64,000 bases of DNA from Rhizobium ecuadorense (GTDB taxonomy: Bacteria; Pseudomonadota; Alphaproteobacteria; Rhizobiales; Rhizobiaceae), in the NCBI RefSeq assembly GCF_001187535.1, contig NZ_LFIO01001107.1:62001-126000 (forward strand), written 5' to 3'. A program made the translations under genes and the position numbers. The notes under the pieces were generated by a model. The model was not told the origin of the DNA, searched no databases, and saw nothing but the letters and a program-made list of their open reading frames with translations. Positions within the stretch are counted from its first letter, which is position 1; every line of letters begins with the position of its first letter. Positions 8,531 through 16,742 of this stretch are shown piece after piece.

Positions 8531-8689
8531 TGCGCCACCTGTTGTGAGGAAGATTGTCTTCCGTCGATGGAACATCGGAGCGGAAGCGGGTACGGAATTT
8601 CATCTCGGTCGAAGCACGCGACAACGAAGGCTCGGGAACCGTTGCCGATTATGTAGCGGCTTGCCGTGCGAGTCGCAATTGAAGCCGAT

Positions 8690-10585
8690 TCAGCACCTCG
8701 GAAGATACGTCTCGCCGCCGTTCGTCGGCAGGGAAAGGAGATGGGGCACATCAAAAGCGGGTCTCGGCGGGCTGATGTGATAGCCTTGGATCTCGTCGCA
8801 TTCCTCGGATTCGAGCAGCGCCAGCTGCGCGGCGGTTTCGACGCCTTCGACGGTGACGCGCATGCCGAGCGCATCGCCGAGCAGGATGATCGCGTGCATG
8901 ATTGCATGCGCCTCCTTGTTGTCGGCGATGTCGTTGACGAAGGATTTGTCGATCTTGATCTTGTCGAAGGGGAAGCTCGAGAGATAGCTCAGCGAGGAAT
9001 AGCCGGTGCCGAAATCATCCATCGAGATGCGGATGCCGCGCTCCTTCAGCGCATGCAGGATCGGCAGCACCTCGCTGAGATTTTCCATCAGCACGCTCTC
9101 GGTGATTTCGAGCTCAAGCCGCGACGGCGACACCGCAGCGGCGGCAAGAGCCTCGCTGACGTCCTCAGTCAGGTCGCTGTTACTGAATTGGATCGCCGAA
9201 ACGTTGACGGCGACTTTGATGCCGTCGGGCCATTGCGCTGCATCGTTGCAGGCCTGGCGCAAAACCCAGCGGCCGATCTCGACGATGAGGCCGACCTCTT
9301 CGGCGAGCGGAATGAAATCCATCGGCGCAACACGGCCGCGGATCGGGTGGTTCCAGCGGATCAGCGCCTCGAAGCCGCAGATGCGCCGTTGCGAAAGGTC
9401 ATAGAGCGGCTGGTAATGCAGCTCGAATTCCTCCTTCTCGACGGCTGCTCTGAGGTCTGCCTCGAGCGCGTGGCGGAGCTGCATCTGCGCTTCCATCTCG
9501 CCGGCGAAGAAACGCTCGCGCTTGCGCCCGTCCGCCTTGGCGTGCGACAGCGCCACGCCGGCATGTTTCAGCAGGATATCGGTTTCAGCGCCATCCCCCG
9601 GGGCGACTGCAATCCCCATCGAGACGCTGAGCTCCAGCTGTTTTTCGCCGTGCAGGAAGAGATCGGAAAGCTCGCGGCGGATCTGCTCGGCCAACGCCGT
9701 CACATTCCACGGCTGCTGCTTGCCCGTCTGCAGTATGGCGAATTCGTCCGAACCCAGGCGCGCCAGGGTGTTTTCCGAACCGGCCGAAGCCCGGATACGC
9801 TCGGCGACCTGCTGCAGGATCTTGTCGCCGGCGGATACGCCCATCATGTTGTTGATCGATTTGAACCGGTCGAGGTTGAGATGAACGAGGGCGATCTGCT
9901 CGTCCGGTTTGCGCGCTGCGAGCGCCGCATCGACCTGCTGGCGGAAATGGATGCGGTTCGGAAGACCGGTCAGCGGGTCGTGGTGGGCGAGATAAGTGAT
10001 GCGCTCGGCCGCCTCTCTATCCTCGGTAATATCGGCATGAATGGCGATGTTGCTGCCGTCGGCAAGGATGGTCACCATGCTCTGGATGATGCGGCCGTCG
10101 TCCATCAGCCATTCGCGCCGACGGATACTGCTGCTGTTTGCGGCTGCGGAGGAGTGTCGCCCGCCCCGCCGGCCGGGCCTGGCGCTGGTGCCCTCCGCAC
10201 CGCGCATCTTGTCGATGAGGTCGTCGATTGTGACGCCGGGAGTGACATCGCCTTGTGTCAGGCCGAAGAGCTGACCGAAGCGAATGTTGGAAAGCGTCAG
10301 CCGCTGATCTGCGTCGAAGACGCTGAGACCGAGCGGCAGGTTGTTGAGGATGATTTCGAAGAGCCTCTGCTGTCCGTCGAATGCCTGACTGAGGGCCGAC
10401 ATATTGCCTCTCAGCGCATGGTTCTCGCGCAGCAGCGTTTCCGCGCTTCTCTCGATCTCGTCATAGTCGCTTTCGTGGACCCGATAGGTCGCAATCACAA
10501 GCTCCATAAGACGCTGCGCGTCGACCGATCCATCGGCCATGACCGCCTGGCTGCATTGCTGCCAGAAGAGCGCTTCAGCTTTCAT
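8690..10585 (-). CDS. PAS-GGDEF-EAL cyclic-di-GMP signalling protein (probable phosphodiesterase)
   Basis: A 631-residue cytoplasmic protein. In order: an N-terminal helical region (1-75), a PAS-like sensor (about 76-190, with a basic low-complexity insert near 135-157), a GGDEF domain (about 195-360) and an EAL domain (about 370-620). The GGDEF active-site loop reads GSDEF (278-282), so the second glycine is replaced and cyclase activity is doubtful. The EAL domain keeps CGFEALIRW (403-411) and DDFGTG (523-528), supporting c-di-GMP hydrolysis. The protein ends soon after the last EAL helix. No membrane segment. Motility or biofilm roles are family inference. Confidence 0.9.
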   Translation of the reverse strand: MKAEALFWQQCSQAVMADGSVDAQRLMELVIATYRVHESDYDEIERSAETLLRENHALRGNMSALSQAFDGQQRLFEIILNNLPLGLSVFDADQRLTLSNIRFGQLFGLTQGDVTPGVTIDDLIDKMRGAEGTSARPGRRGGRHSSAAANSSSIRRREWLMDDGRIIQSMVTILADGSNIAIHADITEDREAAERITYLAHHDPLTGLPNRIHFRQQVDAALAARKPDEQIALVHLNLDRFKSINNMMGVSAGDKILQQVAERIRASAGSENTLARLGSDEFAILQTGKQQPWNVTALAEQIRRELSDLFLHGEKQLELSVSMGIAVAPGDGAETDILLKHAGVALSHAKADGRKRERFFAGEMEAQMQLRHALEADLRAAVEKEEFELHYQPLYDLSQRRICGFEALIRWNHPIRGRVAPMDFIPLAEEVGLIVEIGRWVLRQACNDAAQWPDGIKVAVNVSAIQFSNSDLTEDVSEALAAAAVSPSRLELEITESVLMENLSEVLPILHALKERGIRISMDDFGTGYSSLSYLSSFPFDKIKIDKSFVNDIADNKEAHAIMHAIILLGDALGMRVTVEGVETAAQLALLESEECDEIQGYHISPPRPAFDVPHLLSLPTNGGETYLPRC

Positions 10586-11022
10586 GTGGGGGCTCTTGCG
10601 GGGCGGCTGCGACGGCCACGGTCGCCGTCAGCTGATTGACGTACCTCATTGCATTGAAAACTCTTCGAAAAGTGACCGTTAAATTGATTTTTCATAAACT
10701 AAACGTCCAAGTGGTATCGTGAGACGCTCATTCTGGACGGGCGGGATTAATATTCGGTTGCAGTGCAGCGGTGGAGTCGCGTCGTTAGACGTTTGTTTTA
10801 TATGTGAAAAATCGCTGAAATACGACAAAGCCTCTTCTTCCGGCGCAGGCGGATGGTCAGCCTCAGGCCGTTCCGTTAACTGTTGTCAATCATCGTTAAT
10901 GAGAAGTTAACAACTTATTGACGCACCGCGCAAATCAGTTTAACCAGCGAGTCAATCAGTGATTTTCCACGTTCGTATTGCGTACAAACACCACCGGCAA
11001 AAGGCGGTGAATGGAGGTTTGT
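10586..11022. other. 437-bp AT-richer intergenic region between divergent genes
   Basis: No gene could be supported here. The stretch is visibly AT-richer than its surroundings. It contains several GTTAA/TTAAC elements and one full CtrA-type site (listed separately). It should hold the promoters of the GGDEF/EAL gene on the minus strand and the EF-hand gene on the plus strand. Confidence 0.55.
10896..10911 (+). promoter_or_regulatory. CtrA-type binding site TTAA-N7-TTAAC
   Basis: The sequence matches the alphaproteobacterial CtrA consensus exactly, TTAA (10896-10899), seven bases, TTAAC (10907-10911). It lies 112 bp upstream of the EF-hand gene and about 310 bp upstream of the GGDEF/EAL gene. 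CtrA is the master cell-cycle regulator in rhizobia. A further GTTAAC lies at about 10875-10880. Confidence 0.6.
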
Positions 11023-11364
11023 ATGACCAGCACCACATCCGTTTCCGACACCTCATATGCATATCTGGCGACGCTCTCGCGGCTTGATTCCAATGGCGAT
11101 GGTGTACTCAGCCGCGGCGAACGCGCCGCCGATGAGAAGCCCGGCATCATCAAGGAGCTCCTGGACGAGGACAATACCAGCGAGACGCAACCGAAATTTT
11201 CCGGCAGCCTGATTGCGCTGATGATGGATTCTCGTGACAGCGGCATGGCAGCCAGTATCGCCGTTCCCTATCCGTTGCAGCAAACCGCGCCGACCTCAGG
11301 CGATCAGCCGGACGATCTCTACCGCAACACCTACGGCCAGTTCGACTTCAACACGGCCGCCTGA
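11023..11364 (+). CDS. small single EF-hand protein
   Basis: A 113-residue protein with no signal peptide or membrane segment. One canonical 12-residue Ca-binding loop, DSNGDGVLSRGE (22-33), has acidic or polar ligands at positions 1, 3, 5, 9 and 12. The rest is polar and probably partly disordered, ending QFDFNTAA. The ATG at 11023 follows TGGAGG; an in-frame ATG at 11011 is too close to that site. Family not recognised. A CtrA-like site upstream suggests cell-cycle-linked expression (inference). A hairpin terminator follows. Confidence 0.75.
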   Translation: MTSTTSVSDTSYAYLATLSRLDSNGDGVLSRGERAADEKPGIIKELLDEDNTSETQPKFSGSLIALMMDSRDSGMAASIAVPYPLQQTAPTSGDQPDDLYRNTYGQFDFNTAA

Positions 11365-11391
11365 GCCGCTTCCGAATCTGGTGATTCTGCA

Positions 11392-11414
11392 AGTCGGCAG
11401 TTTGGCCGGCTTTT
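11392..11414 (+). terminator. rho-independent terminator after the EF-hand gene
   Basis: A seven-pair stem with one G-T wobble (11392-11398 with 11405-11411), a 6-nt loop, then four Ts (11411-11414). It lies 28 bp past the EF-hand stop on the same strand. Confidence 0.6.
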
Positions 11415-11558
11415 CCAGTCCTGCGCTCCCTGCGCTATGGGCCACTTCCAAGGGATGGAGCGTCCTGAGCGCCCTCTGTCGGACGCGCGGCGCTCGAAAT
11501 CAGGAACACCTTCCGGGTTGATACGTTCAGAAGGACAACCGGACGGAAGGAGATCTCC

Positions 11559-12074
11559 ATGAAAGCCATGTGCACCATCGCCGTGCTGAGCCTGCTTGCC
11601 GCTGCATTCCCGGCGGGCGCCCAGGACAAACAGACGGCGATCGCCAATTTCGTCGGCAAGGACGGCAAGGAGGACGGACGCGCGCAACTGACGGCTGCCG
11701 CCAGCGGCGGTGTCTTGATCGAGGTCGAGATATCGGGACTGCCGGCGAACAAATGGGTGGCCTTCCATATTCATGAGACCGGCCGATGCGACGCCGCGAC
11801 CCATCACGAGTCGGCCGGCGGTCACTTCAACCCCGAGAAGGCCGAGCACGGCATCCTTGCCGCCAAGGGGCCGCACGCCGGCGATATGCCCAATCAATAT
11901 GTCGGTCAGGACGGTGTGCTCAGAGCCCAGGTCTTCGACAGCATGGTCACCCTCGACGGCAAGACCGACGGCATTCGCGGCCGCGCATTGATGGTGCACG
12001 CCAATTCGGATGATTATCGCAGCCAGCCCTCCGGTGATGCCGGGGAAAGACTGTCCTGCGGCGTCATTCAATAG
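11559..12074 (+). CDS. sodC: periplasmic Cu/Zn superoxide dismutase
   Basis: Dismutates superoxide to oxygen and peroxide in the periplasm. It has 171 residues with a signal peptide ending near AGA-Q (about residue 21). All metal ligands are visible: Cu ligands H70, H72, H89 and H147; Zn ligands H89, H97, H106 and D109. C77 and C167 can form the conserved disulfide. AGGHFNP, HAGDMPN and HANSDDY match the bacterial SodC pattern. GGAAGGAG precedes the ATG. It stands alone and converges on mscS with a gap of about 30 bp. Confidence 0.95.
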   Translation: MKAMCTIAVLSLLAAAFPAGAQDKQTAIANFVGKDGKEDGRAQLTAAASGGVLIEVEISGLPANKWVAFHIHETGRCDAATHHESAGGHFNPEKAEHGILAAKGPHAGDMPNQYVGQDGVLRAQVFDSMVTLDGKTDGIRGRALMVHANSDDYRSQPSGDAGERLSCGVIQ

Positions 12075-12103
12075 TCTGCCGCATAAGTTCCGGGATCAAT
12101 GTC

Positions 12104-12982
12104 TCATTGCCGCCTCATTGCCGGCTTTTCGGCCGCCGCCCTGCCGTTGGACGCCTTTGCCGGCACGGCGTTCGATGCCGGCACCACGGTCGGATTGTTC
12201 TCGTCGAAGGCAAGTTTGACACGTTTTGCCATGTCGCGGCTGACCGTCCACCAGTCGCCGGTCTTTGCCCAATAGCGCAGCGTCACGAAGATCGGGCCGT
12301 CGCCGGGGCTGTCGATGAAGACGCATGGTTCCGGTGACGTCAGCACCCGGGGATCGGCTTTGGCGAGGCTCATCAGTGTCTGCATCGCCTGGTCGATGTC
12401 ATCCTCCACCTTGACCTTCAGTTCGTTTCGCCGCGTCGCCTCACGGCTGAAATTGGTAATCGGCGTGTTCCAGAGCGTCGAATTCGGCGCCAGCCGGTAG
12501 AGCCCGTCAGCGGTCCTCAGTTCGGTCGCAAACAATCCGATTTCGCGCACCGTGCCGGTCACGCTGCTGGTTTCGATGTATTCCCCGACCCGGAACGGCC
12601 TGAGGATCAGCAGCATGATGCCGGCGGCGATATTCTGCAGCGTTCCCTGCAGCGCCAGCCCGATCGCCAGGCCGGCTGCGCCGAGGGCCGCGATGATCGA
12701 GGCGGTCTGGACGCCGAACTGGCCGAGCACGGTGATGAACACCAGGATGAGCAGCGCGTAGCGCAGCACATTGGTGAAAAATCGCGCCAGCGTCTCGTCG
12801 ATGCCATGGACGCGCGACAGGCCTTCATAGGCCCAGCGGCTGGCAAAACCGGCGAGCGCCCAGCCGAGCACGAGCAGGATCACGGCCCCGAGGACGGAGA
12901 AGGAATATTGCACCGCCAGCGCGCTCGCCTGGCTGAGCGCCGTTTGCGTGGCGAGAAGGACGTCGGCTGCCTGTTGTTGCAT
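12104..12982 (-). CDS. small-conductance mechanosensitive ion channel (MscS family)
   Basis: A 292-residue inner-membrane channel that gates on membrane tension to release osmolytes. Three N-terminal membrane segments (about 25-50, 68-92 and 95-125) end in the pore-lining helix rich in Ala and Gly (IAALGAAGLAIGLALQGTLQ). This is followed by the beta domain with LRPFRVGEYIE and the C-terminal alpha/beta domain. The length is close to E. coli MscS. The C-terminus adds a short Ala/Lys-rich tail. Confidence 0.93.
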   Translation of the reverse strand: MQQQAADVLLATQTALSQASALAVQYSFSVLGAVILLVLGWALAGFASRWAYEGLSRVHGIDETLARFFTNVLRYALLILVFITVLGQFGVQTASIIAALGAAGLAIGLALQGTLQNIAAGIMLLILRPFRVGEYIETSSVTGTVREIGLFATELRTADGLYRLAPNSTLWNTPITNFSREATRRNELKVKVEDDIDQAMQTLMSLAKADPRVLTSPEPCVFIDSPGDGPIFVTLRYWAKTGDWWTVSRDMAKRVKLAFDENNPTVVPASNAVPAKASNGRAAAEKPAMRRQ

Positions 12983-13039
12983 GATCTGGCCCTGTCGATT
13001 GTAGGTGGTCGGGCCTAGATGGAGCGGCTGGGGGCAGCG

Positions 13040-13570
13040 TCAACCGCAGGCGGGCTCACCGATCGCAAGCACGAAGGGTGCGTTGCCGTCGGCATCGGCA
13101 CCGCGTCCGATCGCCCGCACCGCCGCGACCAACCGGCCGCCGCGGTTAAGCAGCGCGTCGCCGATCTCGATCAGCCGGGCATTCGGCGTCGCGAAAGGCG
13201 AGGCCGCCCGCAGCCGGCCGGCAAGCTGTTCGTCGCTCTGATCCGGTGCGAGCGAAAGTGCGGCGATCAGGGCTGCCGCCGGCGATCGCGACACGCCCAT
13301 CCAGCAATGGATGAGCAGCGGCGTCTCCTGTCGCCACGATGCGGCAAAGTCGATAATCCCCTGCACATGCGTTTCGTCGGGCGCCACCAGACCGCCGGTA
13401 CCCTTGAAGGTGATGTCGTTCATCGCAAGCGTCAGATGACGGTCGGCCGCGATCACGCCCGGCCGGTGAAAGGCCTGCTCCTTGGCGATCAGGCTGATCA
13501 TGTCGCGCGCCTTGTGGCGCACGGCAATTTCCGCGATGCGCGACAGCGGCGAGACGACGATGAAGCTCAC
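13040..13570 (-). CDS. dual-specificity/tyrosine phosphatase-like protein
   Basis: A 176-residue cysteine phosphatase with the P-loop HCWMGVSRSP (88-97); C89 is the nucleophile and R95 binds phosphate (HC-x5-R). D65 in APDETH is a candidate general acid. It starts with GTG at 13570 overlapping the stop of the upstream HD gene (GTGA), so it is translationally coupled to it. Substrate unknown; relatives act on phosphotyrosine, phosphoinositides or nucleotides. Confidence 0.85.
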   Translation of the reverse strand: MSFIVVSPLSRIAEIAVRHKARDMISLIAKEQAFHRPGVIAADRHLTLAMNDITFKGTGGLVAPDETHVQGIIDFAASWRQETPLLIHCWMGVSRSPAAALIAALSLAPDQSDEQLAGRLRAASPFATPNARLIEIGDALLNRGGRLVAAVRAIGRGADADGNAPFVLAIGEPACG

Positions 13571-14172
13571 GACACCATCTCCCGCGCGGCCTCGATCGCC
13601 GCGAAGCGCTCGCAGAACAGCCGCTGCGCTTCGACCGCCGGCAGCGGCTCGATCATCAGCATCTCCCTGCTGATGCCGCGCGGCTGGCCGAAGAATTTCT
13701 GCGCCTCGGCGGGGGTGAAGCCGGCCAGCACCGTCGCCTCGAAATAGGCGGCGATCGTATCGGCCTTCTTGATTCGGTCCTTGAGGTCGCGCGGGGGATG
13801 CGGCGGCAGGCCGAACCGCAAGTGCACGGCGGCCTCCAGCCGTTTTTCCACCGTCTTGTAGCCGCCGCCGACCACCGATTTGAACGGTGAGATCATATCG
13901 CCGATGACATATTCGGGCGCATCATGCAGCAGCGCCATCAGACACTCCTGCGGGGACGCATGGTTGAAGCGGCGGAAAATGTCTTCGACCACGAGGCTGT
14001 GCTGCGCCACCGAAAAAGCATGATCGCCGGATGTCTGGCCGTTCCAGCGGGCGACACGCGCCAGCCCATGGGCGATGTCGATCAGTTCGACATCGAGCGG
14101 CGAGGGGTCGAGCAGGTCGAGCCGGCGGCCAGACAGCATGCGTTGCCAGGCACGCGGTGCTTTCGTCGTCAC
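13567..14172 (-). CDS. HD domain phosphohydrolase (YfbR-like)
   Basis: A 201-residue HD-superfamily enzyme resembling YfbR-type 5'-deoxynucleotidases. Metal-binding residues are in DHAFSVAQHSLVV, ALLHDAPEYVIGDMISPFK and a late Asp in IKKADTIAAYFEA. The start is placed at GTG 14172, which overlaps the ygfZ stop as GTGA; an ATG at 14217 would run 45 bp inside ygfZ. The gene is coupled on both sides (ygfZ, this gene, phosphatase). Dephosphorylation of nucleotides is inferred from the family. Confidence 0.85.
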   Translation of the reverse strand: MTTKAPRAWQRMLSGRRLDLLDPSPLDVELIDIAHGLARVARWNGQTSGDHAFSVAQHSLVVEDIFRRFNHASPQECLMALLHDAPEYVIGDMISPFKSVVGGGYKTVEKRLEAAVHLRFGLPPHPPRDLKDRIKKADTIAAYFEATVLAGFTPAEAQKFFGQPRGISREMLMIEPLPAVEAQRLFCERFAAIEAAREMVS

Positions 14173-15047
14173 GCGCTGGCCTCGTCGGCGCTCGTGGGAA
14201 AGACGAGGCCGGACCATTCCGGCAGGACGAGGGAAACGGGTGTTTCGCCGGCGAGCAGCGGCGTGCCTGCGGCCATTGCCGCGCCGGCGCGATCGATACG
14301 CACGATCGCCAGTCCATGATCGCCTTCGACCGAACCGAGTGTCCCGACAGGCTTGCCGGCGGCGGTGATCTCCGTCCCGGTCGCCGGCAGAGCCGTCGCG
14401 GCGGACACCGTGACGACGCGCCGGCGCGCCGTGCCGCGGTGCTGCATGCGCGAAACGACCTCCTGGCCGACATAGCAGCCTTTCCTGAAGGAGAGGCCGC
14501 CATTGAAATCCATCAGCACGTCGTGCGGAAAGGCGTCCTGCAGGGCGAAGTCCGATCCTGACGTGACGATGCCGTGGCCGATGCGCAGCGCGTCGTAGAG
14601 CGCCTCAGCGCCATCGCCGTGCCGTCCCGCCCTGCGGGTCAATGTAATGCCGGCCTTGGCGAAACGGCTGTCCCGGACGCCTTGGCCGTCCAAAACATCC
14701 TCGGCGGCTTCGCCCCAGCAAACGGTGACACCCTCTTCGGCGCGGGCCGCGAGCGTGACGGCGGCGCGCAGCTTGTACATCGTCAGCCGCTTCAACAGGC
14801 CATCGCGCTGGCCGGCATCGGTTTCGATCGTATAGCCGTCGCCGTCCTGCCAGATCATGAAGTCGAACAGGATCTTGCCCTGCGGTGTCAGCAAGGCCCC
14901 GGGCCGCGCCTCGTCTGGCGCAAGCGAGATGATATCGGTGGTGATCAGGTTCTGCAGGAAGGATTGGGCTTCCGCGCCGCTGATCGAGAGCAGCGAGCGG
15001 TCTTTCAGGAATACGGCTGGCATGGCGGAACCTGTCGCGTTGGTCAT
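14169..15047 (-). CDS. ygfZ: folate-binding protein YgfZ (iron-sulfur cluster maturation)
   Basis: GcvT-fold, tetrahydrofolate-dependent protein that supports repair or assembly of iron-sulfur enzymes. It has 292 residues. The signature KGCYVGQE, with the essential cysteine, is present and is followed by SRMQHRG. The N-terminal FLQNLITTDI and LTPQGKILFD segments match the family. It is first of a three-gene coupled set with an HD hydrolase and a phosphatase. Confidence 0.93.
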   Translation of the reverse strand: MTNATGSAMPAVFLKDRSLLSISGAEAQSFLQNLITTDIISLAPDEARPGALLTPQGKILFDFMIWQDGDGYTIETDAGQRDGLLKRLTMYKLRAAVTLAARAEEGVTVCWGEAAEDVLDGQGVRDSRFAKAGITLTRRAGRHGDGAEALYDALRIGHGIVTSGSDFALQDAFPHDVLMDFNGGLSFRKGCYVGQEVVSRMQHRGTARRRVVTVSAATALPATGTEITAAGKPVGTLGSVEGDHGLAIVRIDRAGAAMAAGTPLLAGETPVSLVLPEWSGLVFPTSADEASA

Positions 15048-15123
15048 CGCTCAGAGGTATGTCTTCACAAGGTGGATCGCAAGCGCCCCATGCGAAAGGC
15101 GAGAGGTGAAAGCGAGGTGGGTT

Positions 15124-15885
15124 TCAATCGCCCGCCGTGAAGAATTTCCATTTGCCCTGAGGCGTAATGCCGAGGCGGTAGAAATTATATCCGCCGAATT
15201 CCTGCATGTCGGAAAGATCGCCGGCCGTGACGATGCGCAGCAGTTCGACGCGCTCCGGCGGCGTCAGCGATTTCAGGTCTTTTTCGGCGAAATAGGGCCA
15301 GACATACATCTCGTCTGCCGTACCCTGGCCGACATGCACGAAGCCGGTCGAGACGATGTCGAGCATGATGGCGAGGATCTCGTCTCCATCGGGATCTCCC
15401 GAAAGATCCTTCAGCGTACCAATCGGATCTTCCGTGGGCTCGCCGACAGTCACCTGCGTCTGCTCGGTGCCGGTCCCCATCAGCGGCCGTAGCCGTTCGA
15501 GATCGCCGGAGGCGGCCGCCTCGACGATCTGCTCGCGCATCTTGCGTACCGGCTCGGGCACCTTGCTGATGTCGTAGATCACCTCGGCGGGCTTGGAAGC
15601 ATCCTGGGCGCCCGGCGTCTTGTCGACACCCTGATTGTTCTGGCTGTTGACCAGCGGATCGGCCATCGGAACGCTGGGAGCGGTGCCGCCCTGCGGCTGG
15701 CTCTGTCCCTGAGCGCTTCCGGGCGCGGCCGGCGCGTCGTTGGCCGCCTGGCCGGGGATCTTGTGCAGTTCGGAAAGCGCGTAGGCTGCCGGCGCGAGGA
15801 AGATATTGCCGGCAGCGAGGCTGAACGCAAACAGCACCGGCGCGAGCGGAATCCGCGAAACTTTCTCTTTACCGGCGCGCATCAA
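15124..15885 (-). CDS. conserved rhizobial secreted protein of unknown function
   Basis: A 253-residue protein not assigned to a characterised family. An N-terminal signal or anchor segment (about 12-35, ending at APAAYA) is followed by a Pro/Gly/Gln-rich low-complexity region (45-95). A folded domain (about 100-253) has several aromatic-rich strands (FVHVGQGTADEMYVWPYFAE, NFYRLGI) and ends KWKFFTAGD. A periplasmic location is inferred. It lies 15 bp downstream of the 85-residue gene on the same strand and probably shares its transcript, under the CtrA-like site at 16250. Confidence 0.7.
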   Translation of the reverse strand: MMRAGKEKVSRIPLAPVLFAFSLAAGNIFLAPAAYALSELHKIPGQAANDAPAAPGSAQGQSQPQGGTAPSVPMADPLVNSQNNQGVDKTPGAQDASKPAEVIYDISKVPEPVRKMREQIVEAAASGDLERLRPLMGTGTEQTQVTVGEPTEDPIGTLKDLSGDPDGDEILAIMLDIVSTGFVHVGQGTADEMYVWPYFAEKDLKSLTPPERVELLRIVTAGDLSDMQEFGGYNFYRLGITPQGKWKFFTAGD

Positions 15886-15900
15886 ACTCTCTGATAATAA

Positions 15901-16158
15901 TTATTGCAGGGTGCGGTTCGCGGAGAATTCGCCGGCAAGCATGCGTTCGCGCAGCGAATCCAGCAGGGCTTCGGCGCTGCTTTCCCCATGCAATCTGATC
16001 GTCTCGCGCAGGGCATGCGCAATAGCGGCATCAGCGATGATCTCGGTCTCGATTCCGTCGGCCATGCCGTCGGCCCAAGCCTCGTTCTGGTACTCCAGAG
16101 CCGCCTGCATCTTTTCGTGGACGATCATGTCGTCGATCTCGTTGAGGCTTGCTTCCAT
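15901..16158 (-). CDS. small acidic protein of unknown function
   Basis: An 85-residue, mostly helical acidic protein (MEASLNEIDDMIVHEKMQAAL...) with no cysteine or membrane segment. The ATG at 16158 is chosen because GAGGAAAAG lies just upstream; an in-frame ATG at 16182 would lie before that site. It is first of a probable two-gene unit with the secreted unknown protein. A full CtrA-type site lies about 92 bp upstream on its strand. Confidence 0.7.
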   Translation of the reverse strand: MEASLNEIDDMIVHEKMQAALEYQNEAWADGMADGIETEIIADAAIAHALRETIRLHGESSAEALLDSLRERMLAGEFSANRTLQ

Positions 16159-16249
16159 TGTCTTTTCCTCAGAACTTCTCATGTCTTACTGCACCGTTAA
16201 CAACACTAACAGCCTTTTCCCAAAACGACACGTCCACATGCGAAAACAG

Positions 16250-16265
16250 GTTAATTAAACGTTAA
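16250..16265 (-). promoter_or_regulatory. CtrA-type binding site on the minus strand
   Basis: Read on the minus strand the 16 bp are TTAA-N7-TTAAC, an exact consensus match. It lies about 92 bp upstream of the 85-residue gene and touches the last codon of the TIGR02301-like gene. A second, partial GTTAAC element lies at about 16196-16201. Confidence 0.55.
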
Positions 16266-16708
16266 TTTCCAAAACGCGAGGTAATTTCTGTGGCGAGTGT
16301 TGCACCTTCGTTACGGTAGCGCTCTTCTGCCACGATGGCCGCTGCGGTGCAATCCGTATAGACGGAGGCGAATGCGCGGTAGCCGCGATTGAAGGCTGCG
16401 GTCAGCTTTTCCTTGCGCTGCGGCTCGTTGCCGGTCTCCGAATCGAGCAGTTGCTGCATGCCGTTTCGCCACCCGTCACCATCCGCCGCCTTGCAGAGTG
16501 TTCTCAAATAATGCACCGAACCCAACACCTCGGCGAGTCGCGCCAGCTTGTCGTCATAGGGCACGGTCACGGCAGGCGGCGGCGCAATCTCCTCCTCGCG
16601 TGGAGGCGGCGTGCTCTTGCCCTGCGCCATGGTGGGGCCGGCGAGCACGAGCAGGGAAAGGAAAACGCGTCGAACGGGAATCATGCTCCCAGTTGATACC
16701 TTGAGCAT
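16262..16708 (-). CDS. TIGR02301-like secreted protein
   Basis: A predicted secreted protein of about 148 residues, matching the alphaproteobacterial TIGR02301 family of unknown function (recognised from the pattern PYDDKLARLAEVLGSVHYLRTLC...). A signal peptide with an Arg pair and a Leu-rich core ends near TMAQG. Two cysteines (LCKAADGDGW, TDCTAAAIVAEER) could pair in the periplasm. Two starts are possible, 16708 and 16684; neither has a good ribosome site, and both keep the signal peptide. It ends ITSRFGN. Confidence 0.7.
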   Translation of the reverse strand: MLKVSTGSMIPVRRVFLSLLVLAGPTMAQGKSTPPPREEEIAPPPAVTVPYDDKLARLAEVLGSVHYLRTLCKAADGDGWRNGMQQLLDSETGNEPQRKEKLTAAFNRGYRAFASVYTDCTAAAIVAEERYRNEGATLATEITSRFGN

Positions 16709-16742
16709 GACGGCAACAAGGCGCGCTTGAGAATTTCCACGT

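Noticed and set aside
8666..10639. 657-codon open frame on the plus strand
   Set aside because: It lies opposite the GGDEF/EAL gene and is a shadow of its GC-rich codons; it has no recognisable domain.
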